Of a stretch of DNA of 64,000 nt, positions 18,187 to 26,954 are shown piece by piece. Location of the stretch: NCBI RefSeq assembly GCF_008312835.1, contig NZ_VSKS01000020.1, forward strand, positions 1-64,000. Reading direction: 5' to 3'. The stretch's first letter is position 1. Each line of letters opens with the position of its first letter. Below the pieces are notes generated by a model. The model did not search any database. It saw only the letters and a list, made by a program, of their open reading frames with translations, and was not told the origin of the DNA. Source of the DNA: Streptomyces marokkonensis. GTDB taxonomy: Bacteria; Actinomycetota; Actinomycetes; Streptomycetales; Streptomycetaceae. Position numbers and translations under genes: made by a program.

Positions 18187-19113
18187 TCACTCGGCCTTCC
18201 TGAACATCGCCGACATGCCGTCTCCCGTGTCCTGGTCCAGCCGCCCTTGCGCATCCGGGGACATCAGCCCGATCCGGGTGGCCAGCTCGCGGCCGTGAAC
18301 GTCGACGGCGGCCTCGATGAGTCCCGCGAGTGCGTCAAGTGCGGTGCGGGCGCGCGTCCGGGCGACGGCCGCGCAGCCGACGGCGGCCAGCGCGGCCGGC
18401 CACCACCAGCAGGCGAGCAGGGCGTAGCCGACGGCCCAGGCGGCGAGGCGGGCGGCGGCACTGAAGGAGTCGTGTGCCGACTGAATCTGGCGTACGGCGG
18501 GTTCGGGGAGGATCAGCCACAACCTGGGCCACAGGACGGCGAGGTCCACCCCGTAGGCGGCCTCGACGCGATCGGCCGCTGCCTGCATGCGGTCGCCGTA
18601 CCAGGTGGGGCGGGCCGGTTCGCGCAGCGCGATACGGGCGCGGGCCTCGGTGAGGGTATGGATCCGTGCCAGAGTGTCACCCGGGATCACCACCGCACCG
18701 TCGGGTCCGGTACCGGCGTGGTGGGCGTGACCGACGGCCTCGGTGAGCTGCGCGTCAATCCGCCGCCACCGGCGGGCCCGGCGTGCCGTCCTGGCGCGTG
18801 AGAACGGGTCCCGGCCGAAGCGCAGCCGGCACCGCTCGATCCCGCCGCCGAGGAACTGCGCGGCGAGTGAGGCCGCGGTCGCGGTGAGCAGGACGAGGGC
18901 GACCAGGAGCGCGGCGGTGCCGGTGCGGTCCAGGGCGGGGCGGGCGGCGAGGTCGTCCAGGGTGGTGCGCAGCCGGTCGACATCGTGCCAGTGGCGGTGC
19001 CCCAGGGTGGCGCCGACGGCGGTCGCGGCGAGGAACAGGGCACCGGGGAGGACCAGCGAATTCAGCCAGCGTTCGGTGAGTTTGCCGCCCAGGGTGGCGA
19101 GGAGGGGGTTCAC
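18187..19113 (-). CDS. Membrane protein, second gene of the pair divergent from the CHAT gene
   Basis: A 308-residue protein. GTG 19113 is chosen because the longer frame upstream overlaps the preceding gene. Membrane helices lie near 17-38 (LVLPGALFLAATAVGATLG), 62-88 and 225-260 (AAWAVGYALLACWWWPAALAAV). Between them is a charged cytoplasmic region of about 130 residues with no recognised motif. It begins ten bases after the stop of the small upstream gene, so the two form an operon facing away from the CHAT protease gene. Function unknown. Confidence 0.65.
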   Translation of the reverse strand: MNPLLATLGGKLTERWLNSLVLPGALFLAATAVGATLGHRHWHDVDRLRTTLDDLAARPALDRTGTAALLVALVLLTATAASLAAQFLGGGIERCRLRFGRDPFSRARTARRARRWRRIDAQLTEAVGHAHHAGTGPDGAVVIPGDTLARIHTLTEARARIALREPARPTWYGDRMQAAADRVEAAYGVDLAVLWPRLWLILPEPAVRQIQSAHDSFSAAARLAAWAVGYALLACWWWPAALAAVGCAAVARTRARTALDALAGLIEAAVDVHGRELATRIGLMSPDAQGRLDQDTGDGMSAMFRKAE

Positions 19114-19123
19114 GGGGGCGGGG

Positions 19124-19516
19124 TCACTGTGCCGAGCCCAGCCGGCTCTTGCGCATGCGGGTGCCGTGGACGGCGCAGTACGGGGCGGGGAGCAGGTCGC
19201 GGGCCCGTTCCACGCGGGCGCAGAGGGGCGCCCCGGGGCAGACGGCCACCTTGATGTGGGGCGCGATGCCGGGAGCCGTGGCGCCTCGGGATCCGCCGAC
19301 CAGCCCGCGTGCGTCCCCGTTCCGGCGCAACGCCGTGTCCAGGGCGCGGTAGCAGGCCGCGAGTTCGCCGGCGTCCGCACCCGACCGCAGCAGGTCGCGC
19401 GCACGCTCGGCCGCCTCCCTGACCCCGGGCTGCCGCAGGTCCTCAGGCGAGCCGAGCAGGGCGCACAGTGCCGCTGCCGCTCTGTCGGGTCGGGGTAAGT
19501 AGGGAGATGCGGTCAT
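19124..19516 (-). CDS. Small protein with TTA codon, divergent from the CHAT gene
   Basis: A 130-residue protein starting at ATG 19516 (MTASPYLPRPDRAAA). The first 80 residues are helical. The last 45 contain CPGAPLC and a downstream Cys-His (APYCAVHG), which could form a zinc knuckle. Codon 7 is TTA and codon 12 is AGA, both rare in Streptomyces, so expression should depend on bldA. It is separated from the CHAT gene by 79 bases of shared divergent upstream region and is followed by the membrane-protein gene. No family recognised. Confidence 0.65.
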   Translation of the reverse strand: MTASPYLPRPDRAAAALCALLGSPEDLRQPGVREAAERARDLLRSGADAGELAACYRALDTALRRNGDARGLVGGSRGATAPGIAPHIKVAVCPGAPLCARVERARDLLPAPYCAVHGTRMRKSRLGSAQ

Positions 19517-19595
19517 GGTCCAAGTGTGCCGTAATTCAGGCAGAGTTGAGAGCCTGTTGACGCGCCGATGACGTCTGCGGTGGGGGAGTGACGGG

Positions 19596-22500
19596 GTGGG
19601 GTACGACCGGGACTGGTACCTGCGGGCGCTGCGCACGCGTCTCGACCGGGCTCTGACGGCGGACGGGGCAACGGGCGCGGAGGTGGTGTCGTGCCCGGAA
19701 GCGGACGCCGAACTCCGAGGTCTGCTGAGGACCGCCGACACGAGAACCGACATGGAGGCCCGGCACGCGGCCGGCTGGCTCTGCGCCCTGCGTGCGATGG
19801 CCGGCCCCGGGGAGCACAGCGCCGTCCACGGGGCCATGGCCGGCACACTGCTCTTCCCGGTGTGGGTCGCCGATCCGGAGTCGGTGCCGTCGGAGTTGGC
19901 GGCGGGCTACGCGTCCGCCGATCCGGCCGCACGCCCCGACCCCGCGAACGCGGACGGGCCCTCCGAGTGGTCGGCCTTGGGCACCGCGTTCCTGATCGCG
20001 GCGCAGGGCCGTCAGCACACCCCGCCACCGGACGCCTCCGAAGACCTCCTCCGACTTCACGAGATGGCCGCGATGGTGGCCGCCACGGCCCCGTCCCGTG
20101 AGGAGCGGCTCACCAGCGCCATCGGATGCGGCAGCCTCGCCGTGCTCGCGACCTGGGAATACGACCTCTGGTTCACGGACCGGCTCGAAGAGCTGGCCCG
20201 CGCCGTGGCCTTCGCCGGGACGACCTGGCCGTTCGGGGACCTGGCGGACGGGGACCCGGTCCGGTTCATCCACCGTGCCGTCAAGCGGACCCCGGCCGAT
20301 TCCCCGGCACGGATCCTCGCCCTGGACGGCCTGGGCCGCCGGCTCCAGGAGCGCTACGGGGAGTCGTTCGACACCGAGGACCTGCACGAGGCGGTCGGCA
20401 TCGCCCGTGACGTGGTGGCGCAATTGCCGCCCGAACACCCGCACCTGCCGCACGGACTCGGCGCGTTGGGGGACGCTCTGCTGACGTTGCGGCAGGCGGA
20501 CGGGGCGACGGCGGAGGAGTGCGACGAAGTGGTGGACGTGTGCCGCCGGGGCTTCGCCGTCCATCCGGAGGGGCCCGCGGCGGCGGGCCACGGTCTGGGC
20601 TCGGCGCTCGTCCTGAGGGCGCAGCACACCGGCCGGTTGGAAGACCTGGACGAGGCGGTCCGGGTCTTCGACGAGGCGCTCCGGGCGGCGCGCCGTCCGG
20701 GGGAGAGGGCAGCCCTGCGCCATGCCCTCGGCAACGCACTGCGCTTCCGCTCCGTCAGGACCGGAGCCCCGGCCGACCTGGATGCGGCGCTCGACCTCGC
20801 CGGCCCCGCCACCGCGTCCGGGGGGACGGCGGACGTCCCGCAGCCGTCCTTCCTCGGTCCGGCGCTGGCCCTGTACACCCGCTACTCACGCGATCCGGAG
20901 AGGAACGGGGCGGACCTGGACGAGGCACGGCGCCGCATCCGGGACAGCGAGGCGACCCTGCCGCCGGGCCACCCGGAGCGTCCCGTGACACTCAACTACC
21001 TCGGCCTGGTGCTGATGGCCTGCCATGAACGCTCGGGAAGAGCAGAGGAACTGAACGCGTCCGTGGAGGCCCATCGGGAGGCGGTGGCACTCACCCCCGA
21101 AGGACACGGAGCGCTCGGGCTGCGGCTGCTCAACCTCAGTGCGGCGTTGAGTCTGCGTCACCGCCTGACCGGGGACGGCGAGGACCTTCAGGAGGCCCGG
21201 GAGTGCCGTCGCCGGGCCACCACGCTGCCCGGCCTGGGGCAAGCTCATCATGCCGCGCTGCTGAGCTCGATGGGGATCAGCCTGTTCACGGGGCACGAGC
21301 GCGCTGCCGACCCGGTCACCCAACTCGGCCAGGCCGTGGAGCTCTTCAGGCAGGCCCTGGCACTGACCCCGGAGGGTGACCCCCAGGTGCCCCGTCGGCG
21401 GTTCCGCCTCCCCATCGCCCTGCTGACCCTCCACCGGGTTACGCCGGGGACCGGCGTGGCCCGTGAGGCGCGTGAGCTGGCCGACGCCGTGATCGCGGCA
21501 CTGCCCGCGAACTCGCCCGACCTGCCGGGAGCCCTGATGGTGGCCGCGGCCGCACGGATGGAGAGCCCGCGCACCCTGCTGTCGTTGGCCGCCCGGCGCG
21601 AGGTGGTCGCGCTGCACCGCCGGGCGGTGGAGGCCACTCCGCCCGGCCACCCCAGGCGCGCGTCCCGCCTGGGCGCCCTGGGCGGCGTCCTGTACGAGCT
21701 GGCACTGGACCGGCGCCGCCGCCGGGCCGATCTGGCCGAGGCCGCCGACATCTTCCGGGAGGCGGCCCTGGAACAGCAGTGCGGGCCCTCCGAGCGGCTG
21801 AACGCGGCACGGGCGTGGGGCGAGATCCGGGCGGAACTGGGTGACTGGGACCGCGCCCTGGACGGCTACGTGGTGGCGGTCGATCTGCTGCACTCCGTGG
21901 CACCCCGCCAGCTCGTCCGCGACGACCAGGAGTTCCTGCTGAGCCGCACCGTCGGCCTGGGCGCCGCAGCCGCTGCCTGCGCGGTGCGCTGCGGCCGTCC
22001 CGGGCTCGCGGTCGGTCTGCTCGAACAGGCCAGGGGCGTGATCCTCTCCCACGCCTTCGACGCCGACAGCGATCTGACCCGGCTCCGGGAAACCGCCCCC
22101 GGCCTCGCCGCCCGTTTCGAGGAGCTCCGGGACGCCCTCGACACGGCGACCGGCGGCGGGGAGTTACCGGAAGAGGGATCGCCCGGCCGGGAATCCCGGG
22201 CCGATCTCCGGCAGCGACTGGCCGCCGAGTGGCGGGACCTCACCGACCGGATCCGCGCCGAGCACCCCGAACTGGGCCTGCTGCGTCCGGTACGGGACTG
22301 GGACGAACGCGAGCTGCGCGCGACGGCCGCGGCTGGCCCGGTGGTCCTCGTCAACGTCTCCCCGTACGGCAGCGACGCCCTGGTCGTCACCGACCACTCC
22401 ATCGACGCCGTACCGCTCCCGGGTCTCGACCCGCGGACGACGGCCAAGCGCCGGCGGACCTTCGAGGCCGCGCTGGTCCGCCTCGAGACACCCGGAACCT

Positions 22501-23366
22501 CCCGCAAACAGTCGCAGCGCGCCCAGCAGGACGTGCGGGAAACCCTCGCCTGGCTGTGGCAGGCGGTCACCGGCCCGGTCCTCGACCGCCTCCCCGGGGC
22601 CACCCGCGTGTGGTGGTCACCCGGCGGCCTGCTGGGCACGCTGCCCCTGCACGCGGCAGCGCCCGCCAGCGGCGCCCCCGGCGCCCTGGACCGGGTGGTC
22701 TCCTCGTACACGCCGACGCTGCGGGCCCTGCACCACGCCCGCCGGCGCGCCGCCCGCCCGGCGGGCACCGGAACGCTTGTCGTCAGCGTCGCGGAGGCCA
22801 CCGGGCAGGCCCCGCTCCCGGGCGCGCGCCGCGAAGCCGAGCACCTGGCCCGTCTGCTCCCCGGTGCCGCGCTGCTGGCGGACACCTCCGCCACTCACTC
22901 CGCGGTCGTCTCCGCCCTGCACCGCCACGCCTACGCGCATTTCGCCTGCCACGCCCTGGGCGACCTGGAGCGCCCGTCCGGCAGCCGGCTCGTCCTGCAC
23001 GACCACGCCGAACGCCCGCTGACCGTCCGCGACCTGGCCCGGCTCCGGCTCCCGTCGGTCCGGCTCGCCTACCTCTCCGCCTGCGCCACCCTGCACACCA
23101 GCCCCGAGCTCGCCGACGAGGCCGTCCACATCGTCAGCGCCTTCCAGATGGCGGGCTTCCCCCATGTGGTCGGCTCGCTGTGGCACGTCGACGACGCGAT
23201 CGGGGCCGAGGTCGCGCTCAGCGTGTACGAGGACCTGAACACGGGCGACGGCACACTCGACGTCGCCCGCACGGCCGAGGCCCTGCACCGGGCGGTGCGC
23301 ACCGTGCGCGACACGTATCCGGAGACCCCGAGCCTGTGGGCCTGCCAGGTGCACGCGGGCCCCTAG
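19596..23366 (+). CDS. CHAT-domain protease-like protein with long TPR region; one TTA codon
   Basis: A 1256-residue protein. GTG 19596 follows a GGGGGAG ribosome site at normal spacing. Residues about 200-850 form a helical TPR-like solenoid. The C-terminal 220 residues are a CHAT caspase-fold domain with the expected dyad: His in HFACHA (H1119) and Cys in LSACAT (C1163), then the family segment AFQMAGFPHVVGSLWHVDD. CHAT proteins cleave partner proteins or serve as sensors in bacterial conflict and cell-death systems. Codon 857 (22164) is TTA. The divergent small-protein/membrane-protein pair is the most likely partner set. Confidence 0.88.
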   Translation: MGYDRDWYLRALRTRLDRALTADGATGAEVVSCPEADAELRGLLRTADTRTDMEARHAAGWLCALRAMAGPGEHSAVHGAMAGTLLFPVWVADPESVPSELAAGYASADPAARPDPANADGPSEWSALGTAFLIAAQGRQHTPPPDASEDLLRLHEMAAMVAATAPSREERLTSAIGCGSLAVLATWEYDLWFTDRLEELARAVAFAGTTWPFGDLADGDPVRFIHRAVKRTPADSPARILALDGLGRRLQERYGESFDTEDLHEAVGIARDVVAQLPPEHPHLPHGLGALGDALLTLRQADGATAEECDEVVDVCRRGFAVHPEGPAAAGHGLGSALVLRAQHTGRLEDLDEAVRVFDEALRAARRPGERAALRHALGNALRFRSVRTGAPADLDAALDLAGPATASGGTADVPQPSFLGPALALYTRYSRDPERNGADLDEARRRIRDSEATLPPGHPERPVTLNYLGLVLMACHERSGRAEELNASVEAHREAVALTPEGHGALGLRLLNLSAALSLRHRLTGDGEDLQEARECRRRATTLPGLGQAHHAALLSSMGISLFTGHERAADPVTQLGQAVELFRQALALTPEGDPQVPRRRFRLPIALLTLHRVTPGTGVAREARELADAVIAALPANSPDLPGALMVAAAARMESPRTLLSLAARREVVALHRRAVEATPPGHPRRASRLGALGGVLYELALDRRRRRADLAEAADIFREAALEQQCGPSERLNAARAWGEIRAELGDWDRALDGYVVAVDLLHSVAPRQLVRDDQEFLLSRTVGLGAAAAACAVRCGRPGLAVGLLEQARGVILSHAFDADSDLTRLRETAPGLAARFEELRDALDTATGGGELPEEGSPGRESRADLRQRLAAEWRDLTDRIRAEHPELGLLRPVRDWDERELRATAAAGPVVLVNVSPYGSDALVVTDHSIDAVPLPGLDPRTTAKRRRTFEAALVRLETPGTSRKQSQRAQQDVRETLAWLWQAVTGPVLDRLPGATRVWWSPGGLLGTLPLHAAAPASGAPGALDRVVSSYTPTLRALHHARRRAARPAGTGTLVVSVAEATGQAPLPGARREAEHLARLLPGAALLADTSATHSAVVSALHRHAYAHFACHALGDLERPSGSRLVLHDHAERPLTVRDLARLRLPSVRLAYLSACATLHTSPELADEAVHIVSAFQMAGFPHVVGSLWHVDDAIGAEVALSVYEDLNTGDGTLDVARTAEALHRAVRTVRDTYPETPSLWACQVHAGP

Positions 23367-23527
23367 AAGGGACCGAGGCCCTGCGGGATACGGGCGAGGA
23401 GGCGACGGGCGTGGACGAGGTCCTGACCGAACGTGGCCGGGGCCTGCTTGGCGAGCTGCTCGTAGAGCTCCACCGCCTCCCTGGCGAGGGCGAGTGCCGA
23501 GGAAGGGTCCACGGAGTGCTGCCGCAC
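23363..23527 (-). pseudogene. Short TPR-like stub after the EcsC gene
   Basis: A 54-codon frame from GTG 23527, reading SSALALAREAVELYEQLAKQAPATFG. This resembles the end of the degenerate TPR arrays common in Streptomyces. It starts eight bases after the EcsC-family stop and overlaps the end of the CHAT gene by four bases on the other strand. It may be a residue of a larger TPR gene or a tiny translated ORF. Evidence is thin. Confidence 0.35.
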
Positions 23528-23534
23528 GACGGGG

Positions 23535-24665
23535 TCATCCCCGGCGGCACCGCTCCCGAAGCTCCGCGAGGACCGCCTCCTCACGGGAGCTGACGTCACC
23601 GTCCACAGTGGCCACGCGCTCCGCCGCGTCGAGGACGTCGCCGAGATCGCCCGGCTCGGCGTCCACGCGCTTCCACACCTCGGCCGGGTCGATGTCGACG
23701 ACGTGCGCGAGCTGCTCGTCGACCACCTCGTGCCGCTCCCGGACCAGCCGCACCAGATGCCGCATCAGCAGCGCCTCGTCGTCCGCGATCCCGGGGTTCG
23801 CCCTGATGACGAGCCATGTGACCCACAGCATCAACTGCGGGTGCCGGCTCCTCCCGCTCATTCCCTCGGCGAGTTCGATCACCCGCGCCTCGTTCCGGAA
23901 GACGGCCCGCGCGTGCCGGCCGGCGAGGAGAGTGGTGTAGCGGTTCAGCAGGACGGCGAGGGGGACGCCTACCAGGGGAATACCGATCTTGATGACGTTG
24001 CGCTGCAGGAGGTGCTTCCCGACGACGGGTAGCGCCTTCCCGGCGGCGAGCACCGACTTCGAGTAGAAGCGCTTGACCAAGGGCCGCACCAGGGCGGGCA
24101 CCGCTTTGACCACCGTCTTGTTGGCTGCTTCCCCGCTCTTGATGGTGAGGGCCACGCGGATCAGCTTCCACAGGTCCTCGGGGTCGTGCACGTCGAGCGG
24201 GACCCGGTAGAGCACGGAGATGTCGTAGGCCAGACGAAGCTGGAGCTGGGTGATGAATGCGATGTCGACCATCACTGTCGCCACGGCCGCGGGGACGGTC
24301 GCCGGTGAGGCACCCCCGAGGCTCCCGATGGTGGCGGCGACGGTCGCCGTGTAGGCCCCGGCGGAGAGCCCGCCTTCGAGCGCGGCGTACCGGGCCGCGA
24401 TCTTGATCCGCTGATCCACGATGGCGTCCGCGGGCACGCCCGCGTACCGGTCCTGGAAGTACTGCCAGTCGACCTTCTCGGTGTACGTGTTCATGGCGTG
24501 AGCGGCCAGCTTGGTGAACCAGTTGCCCGACTTGATGTCGTCCGCGCTCAGGCTTTTGACGAAGTCCTTGATCTCGGCCTGCTCCTGCTCGACGACCTTC
24601 CGGTCGGCGGCGTCGTCGGCTTCGTCCGTGCCGGTGTCGGCAGCGTGTGTCGGCGCATCTGTCAT
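23535..24665 (-). CDS. EcsC-family protein with TerB-like C-terminus
   Basis: A 376-residue protein from ATG 24665. The long frame upstream is non-coding by composition. The N-terminal 60 residues are acidic and charged. The middle matches the EcsC family: a hydrophobic helical segment with AYTATVAATIGSLGGAS and VATVMVDIAFITQLQLRLAYDISVLY, then LYRVPLDVHDPEDLWKL. The C-terminal 90 residues look like a TerB-type helical domain (DDEALLMRHLVRLVRER and ERVATVDGDVSSREEAVLAE). EcsC proteins are poorly understood. TerB domains are associated with membrane stress and phage-response systems, so a membrane-linked stress role is plausible. Confidence 0.75.
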   Translation of the reverse strand: MTDAPTHAADTGTDEADDAADRKVVEQEQAEIKDFVKSLSADDIKSGNWFTKLAAHAMNTYTEKVDWQYFQDRYAGVPADAIVDQRIKIAARYAALEGGLSAGAYTATVAATIGSLGGASPATVPAAVATVMVDIAFITQLQLRLAYDISVLYRVPLDVHDPEDLWKLIRVALTIKSGEAANKTVVKAVPALVRPLVKRFYSKSVLAAGKALPVVGKHLLQRNVIKIGIPLVGVPLAVLLNRYTTLLAGRHARAVFRNEARVIELAEGMSGRSRHPQLMLWVTWLVIRANPGIADDEALLMRHLVRLVRERHEVVDEQLAHVVDIDPAEVWKRVDAEPGDLGDVLDAAERVATVDGDVSSREEAVLAELRERCRRG

Positions 24666-25081
24666 GGCGCGTTCCCCCAGACTGTTCCGCGGTCGGCCGG
24701 CTTGCGGGGCGCAGGCCCCGGCTGCCGTCTCCGCGCGTTGCTTCTCGAGGGCACAACGGCCGCTCGATGTCCTCCCCTTGCGGCGCAACCCTAGCGTCTC
24801 GTCGCGCGATCGGCGCCGCGTCGGGATACGGGGGCGCGGGTGCACAGGTGGGCGCCGTAAGCGCGAGGGCAGGCACGCGTGCGCGCTGGGCCACCGCCGT
24901 TGGCGGATGGCCTCCCGAGACCTTCGCCCCGAGCGCCGAAGCGCTCGACGCGGACCTCGGGCCCTTGGCCATCGGTGATCTGCACCTGCCCTTCCCGGAC
25001 GAGGTGGAACACCCGTCGACAGCCGTCCACCACCGCGACCACGCCCGCTGGGGAGACGGACCTTCGACGGGGCGGACGGCT
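24666..25081. other. Intergenic region upstream of the EcsC gene
   Basis: 416 bases between the EcsC-family start and the stop of the anti-sigma-type ATPase gene. I see no convincing gene, repeat or RNA here. It presumably holds the EcsC-family promoter. Confidence 0.4.
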
Positions 25082-25564
25082 TCATGTCATTGAAGAGCCG
25101 GGCACGCTCACGGACGCCCACACCGTCTTGCCGGGCCCGGAGCGGCGGTCGGTGACGCCCCAGGCGTCGGCCAGGGCGGCGACGAGGAGGAGGCCGCGGC
25201 CGGACTCGGACTCGTCGTCGGGGCCCGTGGGCGTGGTGGCGACGGGCCGGCGTTCCGCGCGGGTGTCGGAGACCTCCACGCGCAGCCGCCCGCCGTCCGC
25301 CTCGGCGGCCAGCCGGACGTGGAAGTCCCGTCCGGGGACGCGTCCGTGCTGGACGGCGTTCGCGCACAGCTCGGCGGTGATCAGGGTCAGCGTCTCGTTG
25401 ACGTCGCTGTCGTAGGGGTGGCCCCAGGAGTCCAGACACTGCGCGACGAAGAGCCGGGCGAGGCGGGCGCCGCGCGGGGTCGAGGTGAACGCGATGGCGA
25501 ACTCTGTGGGGGAGACGCCACCGGAGACGACCGGCCGGTGCCGCTGGGGGGAAGGACTGTGCAT
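25082..25564 (-). CDS. ATP-binding anti-sigma-factor-like protein (HATPase_c, RsbW/SpoIIAB type)
   Basis: A 160-residue single-domain GHKL ATPase. ATG 25564 gives MHSPSPQRHRP, and the domain follows. The N box is ITAELCANAVQHG, the G1-like segment is VEVSDTR, and the G2 box is ESGRGLLLVAALADAWG near the C-terminus. Streptomyces has dozens of such proteins. They can bind sigma or anti-anti-sigma factors or act as serine kinases of partners. No sigma or STAS gene is adjacent, so the partner is unknown. Confidence 0.85.
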   Translation of the reverse strand: MHSPSPQRHRPVVSGGVSPTEFAIAFTSTPRGARLARLFVAQCLDSWGHPYDSDVNETLTLITAELCANAVQHGRVPGRDFHVRLAAEADGGRLRVEVSDTRAERRPVATTPTGPDDESESGRGLLLVAALADAWGVTDRRSGPGKTVWASVSVPGSSMT

Positions 25565-25679
25565 GCCGCCGGCGTGGCGGCGGCGACCGGCGTGCCACCA
25601 GCAGCGACGCCTGTACGGGAGAGGGCTGTACATGGGGCGTGATGTCGGTATGAGGCTGGTACGGGGGGCGTCAACTCTG

Positions 25680-25708
25680 GGGACAGGCGCAGCCGTTGTC
25701 CCTAAGGT
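25680..25708 (+). promoter_or_regulatory. Dyad and possible promoter upstream of the membrane-anchored protein gene
   Basis: Inverted repeat GGGACA (25680-25685) and TGTCCC (25697-25702), followed at once by TAAGGT (25703-25708), which fits a -10 box. GGGACA would be the -35 at a 17-base spacing. The combination could be a repressed promoter for the gene at 25809, with a leader of about 95 bases. Confidence 0.3.
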
Positions 25709-25808
25709 GGGTGGTGAGGGACGGTTGGTGCCCGACGGGGGTTCTGTACGGGGCTCCGCGTCGGGTCGCCGAGCGGGAGCACCACCTATCACGTCGTGAG
25801 GGGACGGC

Positions 25809-26954
25809 ATGACGGCGACCGCACCAGCGGGCGGGACACTGGAACCCCGGCCGAACACCGCCGGGACCACCGGGGGAAGCACCACTCCGGGAACGGCAGG
25901 GCAGAACGGAACGCCGGACGGGACCTCACCCCCCGCCCCGTCACCGGCCCCACCGGCACGCCCCCCGGACGTGCCGCCTCCGCCCTCAGCTTCCCCCGGC
26001 GGGGCTGACGACGGTCTCCGGACGGTCCTTCCCGAAGTGCTCGGCGTGCCTGCCGGAGCCTCCCGGCGCAAGAGGAGGCTGTGGTTGTCGGTGGCGGCGG
26101 TGAGCGCTGTGCTGGGAGGACTGGGCGGGGCGCTGCTGGCCTACGTCATGATCGGGCCGAGCGTCACCAAGGAGAACGACTCCAACAAGGCGTACGACGC
26201 CTCCCAGCCGCCGTTCACGGTGTCGGTACAGCCCGAGCAGAGTGAGCCCCGGGAGTGGGCGATGGTGCTCGACCGGACGCTGACCGACGACGAAGTACGG
26301 AAGATGAAGTCCCTGAAGGGAAGTTCGTCAGTCTTCTCCTATCTGAAGTCCCTGGGCGGCCGTCCGCTCGCCTACGCGCCGTTCCTGGAGCACGCTCCGC
26401 AGCGGTACCCGGAGGAGCAGACTGCCAGTGGGGGCATGGAGTTCTCGGACACGTTCAAGATGACTGTGATGAGCACACGCCAGTACGCGGTGACCATCAA
26501 CGACTGGAAGGTCACCGGCCTGACGTGCCGGGAGAGCACTGCGCAGGCCGTCGTCGGCCTTCCGCCGCAGGGTGGGGTCGCCTACGAGGGCATCCGGCTC
26601 CATCTTCCGCCCCGCGCCGACGAGCCGGTGCTGACCGACGACACCGAGGGACAGGGCGAGCCGTATTTCGGCAATCGCTTCGTGGAGGTCGGCAACGGCC
26701 AGTCGTCGGGCGGGCTCCGGGTGGAGGTCATCGCGCCCCGGGGACAGACCTGCGAGTGGGGCATCCAGGTCCACTACAACGACACCCACCGGCCGGAAGG
26801 GCGGTGGGTCCAACTGAAGGACGACAAGGGCGAGCCGCTCCGCATCCGTACGGAGTCCGTCCCGGAGAACCCCCGGCAGAGCTGGGTCTTCGGCTCCATG
26901 CCCTGGACGTCGTGTGACGACATGCCCGAGGAGGGACAGTGTTACGGGCTCTGA
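25809..26954 (+). CDS. Membrane-anchored protein with Pro-rich cytoplasmic N-terminus
   Basis: A 381-residue protein starting at ATG 25809 after GAGGGGA. The first 80 residues are Pro/Thr/Gly-rich. RRKRR precedes a single transmembrane helix (about 88-115, LWLSVAAVSAVLGGLGGALLAYVM). The remaining 265 residues are extracytoplasmic with no recognised domain and a few Cys (GLTCRES, QTCEWG, SCDDMPEEGQC). The end of the gene overlaps the start of the next by 16 bases, so the two are co-translated and may act together at the cell surface. Confidence 0.7.
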   Translation: MTATAPAGGTLEPRPNTAGTTGGSTTPGTAGQNGTPDGTSPPAPSPAPPARPPDVPPPPSASPGGADDGLRTVLPEVLGVPAGASRRKRRLWLSVAAVSAVLGGLGGALLAYVMIGPSVTKENDSNKAYDASQPPFTVSVQPEQSEPREWAMVLDRTLTDDEVRKMKSLKGSSSVFSYLKSLGGRPLAYAPFLEHAPQRYPEEQTASGGMEFSDTFKMTVMSTRQYAVTINDWKVTGLTCRESTAQAVVGLPPQGGVAYEGIRLHLPPRADEPVLTDDTEGQGEPYFGNRFVEVGNGQSSGGLRVEVIAPRGQTCEWGIQVHYNDTHRPEGRWVQLKDDKGEPLRIRTESVPENPRQSWVFGSMPWTSCDDMPEEGQCYGL

